A program made the position numbers and the translations under genes. Below the pieces are notes generated by a model. That model did not search any database, was not told the DNA's origin, and saw nothing but the letters and a program-made list of their open reading frames with translations. Positions 17,491-25,502 of a DNA stretch of 64,000 nucleotides are shown piece by piece; position 1 is the first letter of the stretch; every line of letters begins with the position of its first letter. Source of the stretch: Dyella acidisoli (GTDB lineage Bacteria > Pseudomonadota > Gammaproteobacteria > Xanthomonadales > Rhodanobacteraceae); NCBI RefSeq assembly GCF_030160295.1, contig NZ_BSOB01000006.1, forward strand, positions 86,600 through 150,599, in the 5' to 3' direction.

Positions 17491-20238
17491 ATGCCAAAAC
17501 TCACGCTCATCGACGGCTCGTCGTACCTCTACCGTGCCTTCCACGCGCTGCCGCCGCTCAGCAACGCGCAGGGTGAACCCACGGGTGCACTGTTCGGCGT
17601 GGTCAACATGCTGCGCACGACATTGAAGGAGAAGCCCGATTACGTGGCGTTCGTCTCGGATGCCCCCGGCCCCACCTTCCGCAACGTGCTGTACGAGAAG
17701 TACAAGGCGAATCGCCCGCCGATGCCGGACGATCTGCGCGCGCAGATCGAGCCGATGCTGAAGATCGTCGGCGCACTGGGCTTTCCGATTCTGCGCGTCA
17801 CAGGCGTGGAAGCCGACGATGTCATCGGCACGCTCGCCACGCAGGCGCACGAACATGGCATCGATGTTCTGATTTCCACGGGCGACAAGGATCTCGCGCA
17901 GCTGGTGCGCCCCGGCATCACGCTGATCAACACGATGACCAACACCAGCATGGACAGCGCCGGCGTGGTGGATAAATTCGGTGTACCTCCTGAGCAGATT
18001 GTCGACTTCCTCAGCCTTACCGGCGACACCGTCGACAATGTTCCCGGCGTCACCAAATGCGGCCCCAAGACCGCAGCGAAATGGCTTGCCGAATACGGCT
18101 CGCTCGATGGCGTGATGGCCAACGCCGACAAAGTCGGCGGCAAGATCGGCGAGTACCTGCGTGAAGCACTGCCCGCCCTGCCCCTCTCGCGCCAACTGGT
18201 GACGATCAAGACTGACGTACCGCTGGACTTCACCGTGCCGCAGCTTGCCCTGCGCGAACGCGACGTCGACGCGCTGCGCGAGTTGTACACGCGCTATGAA
18301 TTCAAAGCTGCGCTTAAAGAACTGGACAGTGCAACGGCAGAAGCCGTCACGACATCATCGCCCCCGGCCACAGAAGCCATCGCCAAACCTGCGCACGCAA
18401 CGCCTTCCGAACCTTCGGTAGAACTCGCCGCGCAGGGCCACTACGAACTCGTCACCACACAGACGCAATTCGATGCATGGCTCGCACGTGTGCACGAGGC
18501 ACCGCTGATCGCCTTCGACACCGAAACCACCAGCCTCGATTCGATGCAGGCGGACGTGGTGGGCATCAGTCTCTCCGTACAACCCGGTTATGCGTGCTAT
18601 ATCCCGCTTAGCCACGACTATCCCGGCGCTCCGGCGCAATTGCCGCGCGACAAGGTACTCGCTGCGCTGAAGCCCATTTTCGAAGATCCAAAGCGTCCGA
18701 AAGTGGGACAGCACGCCAAGTACGACATGAACATCCTGTCGCACTACGGCATCGTCGTGCAGGGGCTGGCGCACGACACCATGCTCGAATCCTACGTGTG
18801 GAACGCCACCGCCACACGGCACGACATGGATTCGCTGGCGAAGAAATACCTCGGCTACGACACAGTGAAATACGAGGAGGTTGCCGGCAAAGGCGCCAAG
18901 CAGATTTCCTTCTCGCAGGTCGATCTGGATACCGCTTGCCGCTACGCCGCCGAAGATGCCGATGTCACTCTGCGCTTGCATCACGCACTGTGGCCGTTGC
19001 TGGAAGGCGAGCCGAAGCTGCGCAAGGTCTACGAAGACATCGAAATACCGCTGGTACCCGTGCTGGCCGGCATGGAACAGCACGGCGTGCTGATCGACGT
19101 CAACGAATTGCGCAAGCAAAGCCAGCAGCTCGGCAAACGCATGCACGAGTTGCAGCAGGACGCGTGGAAATCGGCCGGACGCGAATTCAACCTCGATTCG
19201 CCCAAGCAATTGCAAGCGATCCTGTTCGATGAGCTTGGCCTGCCGGCAAAACTGAAAACACCCACCGGCCAACCTTCCACCAACGAAGAAGCGCTTGAAG
19301 CGATCGCCGAGGAGCATGCGCTGCCGCGCCTGATCCTCGATTACCGCGGTTTGGCCAAGCTGCGCTCCACTTACACGGAAAAGCTCGCGGAGATCGTCAA
19401 TCCGCGCACGGGCCGTGTGCACACCAGCTACCACCAGGGCGCGGTGGCGACAGGGCGCATTTCGTCCACCGATCCGAACCTGCAAAACATTCCCGTGCGC
19501 ACCGAGGAAGGCCGGCGCATCCGCCAGGCGTTCATCGCACCGGAAGGCTGGCGGGTGATGGCGGCGGACTATTCGCAGATCGAACTGCGCATCATGGCGC
19601 ACCTGTCCGGCGACGAAGGCCTGCTGCGCGCGTTCCACGAAGGCGGCGACATCCATCGCGCCACGGCTGCGGAAGTGTTTGGTCTGGAGCCTGATGCCGT
19701 CACCAACAACCAACGCCGCGCTGCCAAGGCGATCAACTTCGGGCTGATGTATGGCATGAGCGCGTTCGGCCTGGCGCGCCAGCTCGGCGTCGACCGTGGT
19801 GAGGCCAGCGACTATATGGCGCGCTATTTTTCGCGCTATCCCGGCGTGCACGCCTTTATGGACGCCACGCGCGAACGCGCGCATCGCGATGGCTATGTCG
19901 AAACCCTGTTCGGCCGGCGCCTCTATCTGGAAAATCTAAGTTCACGCAATCAGGCGTTGCGCGCCGGTGCCGAACGCGCCGCCGTCAACGCGCCGATGCA
20001 AGGCACCGCTGCTGACATCATCAAGCGCGCCATGATTGCCGTGGCCGCCTGGTTGAAGGGGCGCGACGACGCGCACATGCTGATGCAAGTGCATGACGAA
20101 CTGGTGTTCGAAGTCCGCGCGGATGCCGTCGACACGGTCCGCGATGCGATCCGCCAACGCATGTCAGGCGCGGCGGAATTGCGCGTTCCGCTGGTGGTGG
20201 ATGTGGGCGTGGGCAAGAACTGGGATGAGGCGCATTGA
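17491..20238 (+). CDS. polA: DNA polymerase I
   Basis: PolA fills gaps and removes RNA primers. The 915-aa protein has all three domains. The 5'-nuclease domain (residues 1-~290) contains 'LTLIDGSSYLYRAFHALPPL' and 'GVEADDVIGTLATQA'. The 3'-5' exonuclease domain (~310-500) has the intact DEDD start 'LIAFDTETTSLDSMQADVVG'. The family A polymerase domain (~510-915) shows 'VMAADYSQIELRIMAHLSGD', 'RRAAKAINFGLMYGMSAFGL' and 'HDELVFEV'. Length is normal. It probably has a leaderless start and is followed by a small-RNA candidate. Confidence 0.98.
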   Translation: MPKLTLIDGSSYLYRAFHALPPLSNAQGEPTGALFGVVNMLRTTLKEKPDYVAFVSDAPGPTFRNVLYEKYKANRPPMPDDLRAQIEPMLKIVGALGFPILRVTGVEADDVIGTLATQAHEHGIDVLISTGDKDLAQLVRPGITLINTMTNTSMDSAGVVDKFGVPPEQIVDFLSLTGDTVDNVPGVTKCGPKTAAKWLAEYGSLDGVMANADKVGGKIGEYLREALPALPLSRQLVTIKTDVPLDFTVPQLALRERDVDALRELYTRYEFKAALKELDSATAEAVTTSSPPATEAIAKPAHATPSEPSVELAAQGHYELVTTQTQFDAWLARVHEAPLIAFDTETTSLDSMQADVVGISLSVQPGYACYIPLSHDYPGAPAQLPRDKVLAALKPIFEDPKRPKVGQHAKYDMNILSHYGIVVQGLAHDTMLESYVWNATATRHDMDSLAKKYLGYDTVKYEEVAGKGAKQISFSQVDLDTACRYAAEDADVTLRLHHALWPLLEGEPKLRKVYEDIEIPLVPVLAGMEQHGVLIDVNELRKQSQQLGKRMHELQQDAWKSAGREFNLDSPKQLQAILFDELGLPAKLKTPTGQPSTNEEALEAIAEEHALPRLILDYRGLAKLRSTYTEKLAEIVNPRTGRVHTSYHQGAVATGRISSTDPNLQNIPVRTEEGRRIRQAFIAPEGWRVMAADYSQIELRIMAHLSGDEGLLRAFHEGGDIHRATAAEVFGLEPDAVTNNQRRAAKAINFGLMYGMSAFGLARQLGVDRGEASDYMARYFSRYPGVHAFMDATRERAHRDGYVETLFGRRLYLENLSSRNQALRAGAERAAVNAPMQGTAADIIKRAMIAVAAWLKGRDDAHMLMQVHDELVFEVRADAVDTVRDAIRQRMSGAAELRVPLVVDVGVGKNWDEAH

Positions 20239-20248
20239 TCCCACTTTC

Positions 20249-20278
20249 CACTTCCCCTCCCCAGCGGGAGAGGAAGTG
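20249..20278. repeat. Short hairpin after polA, REP-like
   Basis: CACTTCC (20249-20255) pairs with GGAAGTG (20272-20278), with a C/G-rich centre (CCTCCCCAGCGGGAGA) resembling the core of the CCTCTCCCC-type repeats. It lies 11 nt beyond the polA stop and could be a 3'-end hairpin for polA. Confidence 0.5.
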
Positions 20279-20352
20279 TCGCACGCATGAATCCCCGCTA
20301 ACCAAATCCGATTTTCTGCACCGCTTCGTGCAACTTTTCCGGTCTCGCGGTG

Positions 20353-20358
20353 TTCTAA
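20353..20358 (+). promoter_or_regulatory. Putative extended -10 of the sRNA downstream of polA
   Basis: TTCTAA preceded by a TG dinucleotide (20351-20352) forms a weak extended -10, with a poor -35 candidate GTGCAA at 20329-20334. Start of transcription would be near 20365. Support is by position in front of the structured C-rich region only. Confidence 0.35.
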
Positions 20359-20365
20359 CGCTTTG

Positions 20366-20491
20366 GATGCACGCAACGGCATCCCCCGGCGCCCACCTCC
20401 CTGGGTCGCCAACCGGAGTCGGACCTCTCCCCTGGGTCTCCGATTCCCCGGCCCCGCGGACTTCCCCCTAAAGTTCGCGGGGCCTTTTCTT
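20366..20491 (+). ncRNA. C-rich three-stem-loop sRNA candidate, sX13-like
   Basis: The region between polA and a lacI-type gene can fold into a single-stranded 5' end and three stem-loops, each with a C-rich loop. SL1 is 20388-20410 (loop CCTCCC), SL2 is 20417-20445 (loop TCTCCCCT) and SL3 is 20450-20484 (loop CCCCCTA), followed by TTTTCTT. From memory, sX13 of Xanthomonas is a ~115-nt RNA encoded downstream of polA with three stem-loops and CCCC-type loop motifs that pair with G-rich mRNA sites. Position and design agree with that here. The 5' end is approximate. Sequence identity to sX13 could not be tested. Confidence 0.68.
20450..20491 (+). terminator. Rho-independent terminator (SL3 of the sRNA candidate)
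   Basis: GGCCCCGCGGACTT (20450-20463) pairs with AAGTTCGCGGGGCC (20471-20484) over 14 positions with one mismatch. It is followed at once by TTTTCTT. The strength of stem and U-tract makes this the best intrinsic terminator in the window. Confidence 0.85.
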
Positions 20492-20608
20492 ATCTGATTT
20501 CGGCTTTTTCTTGCCCTGCGTCAGGACATGCGCCGATTCAACCGTTAGGATGCCGTTACGGGACGGCCGCCGCCCGCCGGTTGCCCGAAGCAAAAGAGTT
20601 GCGCAGCA

Positions 20609-21649
20609 GTGCAGATCAAAGGGAAACCCACTTCCTTCGACATTGCCCATCTGACCGGGGTCTCGCAATCCACGGTTTCGCGGGCCTTGCGCGGCAGTCC
20701 GTTGGTTAGCGAGGAGACGCGGCAACGTATCAAGGCTGCTGCCGACCAGCTCAACTACAAGGTGGACAAGAACGCCTCGAACCTGCGCTCGCAGCACTCG
20801 GGCACCTTGGCGTTGCTGCTGTTCGAAGATCCCACCGCTGACGACTCGCACATCAATCCGTTCTTCCTGTCGATGCTGGGTTCGATCACCCGAGCCTGCG
20901 CCTTGCGCGGCTATGATTTGTTGATCTCGTTCCAGCAGTTGTCCGACGACTGGCACGCGGACTACGCCGACACCAAAAAAGCCGACGGCATCATCCTGCT
21001 GGGTTATGGCGACTACCTGGCCTATCGCGACAAACTGCAGAAGCTGGTCGCTCAGGGCACACGCTCCGTGCGCTGGGGTGCGGTGCTGCCAGATCAACCG
21101 GACGTGTCCATCGGTTGCGACAACTTACAGGGCGGACAGGCGGTGGCAGCCCATCTGCTGGAACAGGGTTGCCGGCGTATCGCCTTCCTCGGCGATGCCT
21201 CCAGCCACTATCCCGAGTTCTTCGACCGCTACCGTGGTTATGTGGCCGCGCTGCAGGCAGCCGGCATCCAGGCTGACGCCGACCTGCAGGTGGATGCCGA
21301 CGAAAGCACCGAGCAGGCCGGCTACGATGCGCTGGAAGCGCTGCTTCAGCGCAAAGTTCCGTTCGATGCCGTATTCGCCGCAAGCGACCTGATCGCGATC
21401 GGCGCCATGCGCGCCTTGGCCGACCGCAACATCACGGTACCCGAACAGATGGCGGTGGCCGGCTTCGACGATATTCCGATGGCCCGCTTCCTTAATCCGC
21501 CGCTGACCACCGTCCTGCAGGACACCAAGCTGGCCGGCGAGACCCTGGTCGACAACCTGTTGCGGCTGATCCGCCGCGAGCCGGTGGAGACGCGTCTGCT
21601 GCCGGTGAAGCTGGTGGTACGGCGCTCCAGCCAGTTCGGCACCCGCTAA
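20609..21649 (+). CDS. LacI-family transcriptional regulator
   Basis: The 346-aa protein has the LacI N-terminal helix-turn-helix and hinge ('SFDIAHLTGVSQSTVSRALR', 'LNYKVDKNASNLRSQHSGTL') followed by a ribose-binding-protein-like sugar sensor domain. The sensor shows 'VAGFDDIPMARFLNPPLTTV', a segment shared by sugar-responsive LacI regulators. The start is a GTG at 20609. No sugar gene is adjacent, but the alpha-glucan locus begins 3.4 kb downstream and its LacI-type operators lack a regulator of their own. It is therefore a candidate regulator in trans, by inference only. Confidence 0.9.
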   Translation: MQIKGKPTSFDIAHLTGVSQSTVSRALRGSPLVSEETRQRIKAAADQLNYKVDKNASNLRSQHSGTLALLLFEDPTADDSHINPFFLSMLGSITRACALRGYDLLISFQQLSDDWHADYADTKKADGIILLGYGDYLAYRDKLQKLVAQGTRSVRWGAVLPDQPDVSIGCDNLQGGQAVAAHLLEQGCRRIAFLGDASSHYPEFFDRYRGYVAALQAAGIQADADLQVDADESTEQAGYDALEALLQRKVPFDAVFAASDLIAIGAMRALADRNITVPEQMAVAGFDDIPMARFLNPPLTTVLQDTKLAGETLVDNLLRLIRREPVETRLLPVKLVVRRSSQFGTR

Positions 21650-21791
21650 ACACCCCACCCCCGTCGCCCCGGCGAAAGCCGGACGCATCCATGTGCCGCC
21701 TCCGTATGCCAGGCGACGACATCATGTCGATTTCGCTCCTCCTGCTTCGTCTTCATTTCGAAAGACCCACTCAAGCCACGGAGGAAGCCCC

Positions 21792-22205
21792 ATGTACATC
21801 CAGCCCTATCTGTTCTTCAACGGCCGCTGCGAAGAAGCCATCAACTACTACGAGAAACACCTCGGCGCCAAGGTCAACGCCAAGATGCGCTACAAGGAAG
21901 CGCCGCCGAGCGATGGCCCCGGCGCAAATGCCGACGGCGAGCACATCATGTACAGCAGCATCACCATCGGCGATACGGAGCTGCTGGCTTCCGACGACTG
22001 CTTGAACAAGGAGACGAAGTTCCAGGGTTTCTCACTGTCGCTCACAGTGAAGACCAACGCTGAAGCTGACCACGCATTCGCCGCGCTGGCCGATGGCGGC
22101 CACGTAAACATGCCGTTGAGCCAGACATTCTTCTCGCCCTACTTCGGCATGGTGGTCGACCGCTTCGGCATCAACTGGATGGTGATCATCCCGCCTCAGC
22201 AATAA
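21792..22205 (+). CDS. VOC-family (PhnB/glyoxalase-like) protein
   Basis: The 137-aa protein has the PhnB-type glyoxalase/bleomycin-resistance fold: 'IQPYLFFNGRCEEAINYYEK' at the start, 'GEHIMYSSITIGDTELLASD' in the middle, and 'FGMVVDRFGINWMVIIPPQQ' at the end. GGAGG lies upstream of the ATG. It is the first gene of a tight cluster with a DGPF/YCII protein and an ECF sigma factor, spaced 11 and 49 nt. PhnB-like proteins are frequent partners in such clusters, but their biochemical role is unclear. Confidence 0.88.
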   Translation: MYIQPYLFFNGRCEEAINYYEKHLGAKVNAKMRYKEAPPSDGPGANADGEHIMYSSITIGDTELLASDDCLNKETKFQGFSLSLTVKTNAEADHAFAALADGGHVNMPLSQTFFSPYFGMVVDRFGINWMVIIPPQQ

Positions 22206-22216
22206 GGAGTACCGCC

Positions 22217-22633
22217 ATGCGTTTCATGATGTTGATGTTCCCCGCCGACCAATGCAATGCGGCGCCCGATGCGCTGCCAAGCGCCGAAGCAGTCGAGCAG
22301 ATGATGCGATTCAATAAATCGCTGCAGGAAGCCGGTGTGCTGCTTGCGCTGGACGGCCTTCACCCGCCCTCGGCCGGTGCGCGCGTGAGTATCGTCGATG
22401 GCAAGGTGCGAGTCGTCGACGGTCCCTTCGCTGAAGCCAAAGAAGTAGTGGGCGGTTACTGGATCATCGACGTAGGCTCTCGTGATGAAGCCATCGCCTG
22501 GGCATCGCGCTGCCCCATCGGGGCCGGTAATACGATCGAGGTCCGTCAGGTGTTCGAAATGACGGAATTTCCGCCTGAGTTACGCAAGGCTGCCGAAGGC
22601 TTCGACGATCCACGTCGACCGGCTGCCAGTTGA
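22217..22633 (+). CDS. DGPF-motif YCII-family protein
   Basis: The 138-aa protein has the YCII-related fold and the namesake motif in 'VVDGPFAEAKEVVGGYWIID', and starts 'MRFMMLMFPADQCNAAPDAL'. DGPF proteins are the conserved neighbours of ECF42 sigma factors, which matches the next gene. AAGGAG precedes the ATG. The molecular role of DGPF proteins is not established; they are thought to be the regulated output or a partner of the sigma factor. Confidence 0.88.
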   Translation: MRFMMLMFPADQCNAAPDALPSAEAVEQMMRFNKSLQEAGVLLALDGLHPPSAGARVSIVDGKVRVVDGPFAEAKEVVGGYWIIDVGSRDEAIAWASRCPIGAGNTIEVRQVFEMTEFPPELRKAAEGFDDPRRPAAS

Positions 22634-22682
22634 GACGTTATGAACTTGCGCCGCGCCGAAGCAAGTGCTGTGATCGGTGGCC

Positions 22683-23963
22683 ATGACGGCCACCGACATC
22701 CATCGCACGATCGACGCAGTATGGCGTATCGAATCGGCCCGGCTCATTGCCGGCCTCGCGCGCATGGTGCGCGACGTGGGGCTGGCGGAGGAACTGGCGC
22801 AGGATGCGCTGGTCACCGCGCTCGAACGCTGGCCGGAAAGCGGCGTGCCGGACAACCCCGGTGCGTGGTTGATGACCACGGCCAAGCACCGCGCCATCGA
22901 CCTGCTGCGCCGGAAAAAGCTGATCGAGCGCAAGCATGAATCCCTCGCCTACGAATCCGAAAGCGACGCTGTCGACAGCAAGTCGGAGCTGGAAACCATG
23001 CTCGACGACGATATCGGCGACGACCTGCTCAGGCTGATCTTCACCGCCTGCCACCCGGTGCTCTCTGCCGAGGCACGCGCGGCGCTCACCTTGCGCTTGC
23101 TCGGTGGCTTGACCACCGACGAAATCGCACGCGCATTCCTGGTGCCCGAACCCACCATCTCGCAACGCATCGTGCGCGCCAAGCGCACGCTGGCCGAAAA
23201 GCAGATTCCTTTCGAAGTGCCGCGCGGCGAGGAGCGCGACGAACGACTCGCTTCCGTGCTCGAAGTGATCTACCTGATCTTCAACGAAGGCTACGCCGCC
23301 ACCTCGGGCGACGACTGGATTCGTCCGGAGCTGTGCAACGAAGCGATGCGTGTCGGCCGCGTGCTGGCCGGACTCGCGCCGCAGGAACCGGAAGTGTTTG
23401 GCCTGCTGGCCTTGATGGAAATCCAGGCATCGCGCTTGCGCGCGCGCACCACCGCTGCCGGTGAACCGATTCTGTTGCCTGACCAGGATCGCAGCCTGTG
23501 GGACCCGCTGCTCATCCGTCGCGGACTTACTGCTTTGGAGCGCGCCGAAAAACTTGGCGGCGCGCGTACGCCTTACGCACTGCAGGCAGCCATTGCGGCC
23601 TGTCATGCGCGCGCACGTACTGCGGACGCGACTGACTGGAACCGCATCGCCGCGCTCTATGCCGAACTGACGCAGGTGCTGCCATCGCCGGTAGTTGAGC
23701 TCAATCGTGCCGTGGCGGTTTCGATGGCGTCGGGGCCTGCAGCGGGCCTCGCCTTGATCGATGCGCTGTCGGATGAACCACTGCTACGCAACTATCACTT
23801 GCTGCCCAGCGTGCGCGGTGATCTGCTCAGCCGGCTGCAGCGTCATGCGGAAGCGAGGGATGAATTCGAGCGCGCGGCATCCATGGCGCGCAATGTGCGT
23901 GAACGGCATTTCTTGCAGCGGCGTGCAGCAGCGTGCGCCGATGCCATGCGCTCGCCAGATTGA
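22683..23963 (+). CDS. ECF42-type sigma factor with C-terminal TPR-like extension
   Basis: The N-terminal part has sigma-70 region 2 ('ELAQDALVTALERWPESGVP', 'WLMTTAKHRAIDLLRRKKLI') and region 4 ('GGLTTDEIARAFLVPEPTIS'). An unusually long C-terminal extension of ~220 residues follows, with 'YLIFNEGYAATSGDDW' and TPR-like helices, as in the ECF42 group. These sigma factors lack a classical anti-sigma factor; the extension is thought to control activity. I prefer ATG 22683 to the GTG at 22677; both have weak ribosome-binding sites. It probably forms an operon with the VOC and DGPF genes. Confidence 0.9.
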   Translation: MTATDIHRTIDAVWRIESARLIAGLARMVRDVGLAEELAQDALVTALERWPESGVPDNPGAWLMTTAKHRAIDLLRRKKLIERKHESLAYESESDAVDSKSELETMLDDDIGDDLLRLIFTACHPVLSAEARAALTLRLLGGLTTDEIARAFLVPEPTISQRIVRAKRTLAEKQIPFEVPRGEERDERLASVLEVIYLIFNEGYAATSGDDWIRPELCNEAMRVGRVLAGLAPQEPEVFGLLALMEIQASRLRARTTAAGEPILLPDQDRSLWDPLLIRRGLTALERAEKLGGARTPYALQAAIAACHARARTADATDWNRIAALYAELTQVLPSPVVELNRAVAVSMASGPAAGLALIDALSDEPLLRNYHLLPSVRGDLLSRLQRHAEARDEFERAASMARNVRERHFLQRRAAACADAMRSPD

Positions 23964-24011
23964 TCATTCTTGCTTCGCCGGAATGACGATTAGGCAAACT
24001 CAAACTTCTCG

Positions 24012-25502
24012 TCACGCCGATGGCGATAAAGAGCCTGACAACACCGGCTCCTTCACCCGCAACACACTCAACCCCGCCACCAGCAAACTCGCTCCACCCA
24101 TCGCCAACGCATAAATCGGTTGCCCGTGAAAAAACACGCGCAACAACATGCCCAGCACGCTAGCCGCAAGCAACTGCGGAATCACCACGAAGAAATTGAA
24201 GATGCCCATGTACACGCCCATCTTCTCTGCCGGCAGGTTGTCCGATAGCAGCGCATAAGGCAGGGAAAGAATCGACGCCCACGCAAAACCCACGCCCACC
24301 ATCGGCAGCAGCAGCCAGTTCGGATCGCGAATCAGCAAAAACAAGATCAATCCCGTACCACCCAGCCACAGATTGATCAGATGGCTCACGCGCAGTCCCC
24401 AACGGCGCACCATCAGTGGAATCACTAGCGCAGCTACTGCTGCGAATCCGTTGTAAGCGGCGAACAGCACACCCACCCAGTTGGCGCCATTGTTGTACGC
24501 CTCCGAATGCGGGTCGCTGCTACCGAAGTGCACCTGCGCCACGCCTGCGGTGGTGTAGATCCACATCGCGAACATCGCGAACCATGAGAAGAATTGCACC
24601 AGCGCCAAACGACGCATCTCGCGTGGCATGGTGTGCACGTCGGTCATCACTTGCGTGAGCACACCGCCACCGTGCGCCACGTTCAACCACAGTTGCGCCA
24701 GCCCGAATGCGACTAGGCCGCCGGCCAACAGATACAGCTCGTGTTCCAAACGGCAGGCATACACCAGCCATATGCCCAGCACACCCACCGCCAGCCAGAT
24801 CAAGCCGAGATTGCGCGCACTGGATCGATTGACTTCCGCCGGCTCGGCTTTCACCGCATCATCGAACACGCGAAGTTGATCGGGTGGATATTCCCGCGTG
24901 GACAACACCGTCCACAACACCGAACCCAACAGCACGGCACCACCTATGTAGAACGCATCACGCACCGTAGCGGGAATGCCACCAGGGCCGGCCACGTTGC
25001 TTACACCTAGATGTGCCAGCAGATAAGGCAACAGCGAAGCCACCACCGCACCCAAGCCGATAAAGAAGCTCTGCATCGCGTAGCCCAGCGGCCGTTGTCC
25101 GGTCGGCAACTGATCGCCCACAAAAGCACGGAAAGGCTCCATCGACACGTTGATCGACGCATCCATCACCCACAGCAGCATCGCGGCCATCCACAGCACT
25201 CCCGAATTGGGCATCCACAGCAAACCCAATGTTGCGAGCACAGCGCCGGCAAGAAAGTAAGGACGACGACGCCCCAGTCGCCCCCAGGTGCGATCGGAGG
25301 CATAACCGATCAACGGCTGCACGATCAGCCCGGTGAGCGGCGCGGCGATCCACAGCATCGGAATATCCGCCACGCTCGCACCCAGCGTCTGGAAGATGCG
25401 GCTGACGTTGGCGTTCTGCAACGCAAAGGCAAACTGGATGCCGAGGAAACCAAAGCACATGTTCCAGATCTGCCAGAACGACAGGTTCGGTTTGCGATTC
25501 AT
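24012..25502 (-). CDS. MFS sugar permease (SLC45/sucrose-maltose transporter type)
   Basis: The 496-aa protein has about twelve membrane helices. The segment 'PLIGYASDRTWGRLGRRRPY' is the MFS loop 2-3 motif in the form typical of disaccharide:proton symporters such as the SLC45/SUT group, and 'SFWQIWNMCFGFLGIQFAFA' is the first helix. It is the last gene of the alpha-glucan locus, and its start overlaps the preceding gene by 4 nt. Inferred role: import of maltose or short maltodextrins produced in the periplasm, like MalY of Caulobacter. Confidence 0.88.
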   Translation of the reverse strand: MNRKPNLSFWQIWNMCFGFLGIQFAFALQNANVSRIFQTLGASVADIPMLWIAAPLTGLIVQPLIGYASDRTWGRLGRRRPYFLAGAVLATLGLLWMPNSGVLWMAAMLLWVMDASINVSMEPFRAFVGDQLPTGQRPLGYAMQSFFIGLGAVVASLLPYLLAHLGVSNVAGPGGIPATVRDAFYIGGAVLLGSVLWTVLSTREYPPDQLRVFDDAVKAEPAEVNRSSARNLGLIWLAVGVLGIWLVYACRLEHELYLLAGGLVAFGLAQLWLNVAHGGGVLTQVMTDVHTMPREMRRLALVQFFSWFAMFAMWIYTTAGVAQVHFGSSDPHSEAYNNGANWVGVLFAAYNGFAAVAALVIPLMVRRWGLRVSHLINLWLGGTGLILFLLIRDPNWLLLPMVGVGFAWASILSLPYALLSDNLPAEKMGVYMGIFNFFVVIPQLLAASVLGMLLRVFFHGQPIYALAMGGASLLVAGLSVLRVKEPVLSGSLSPSA

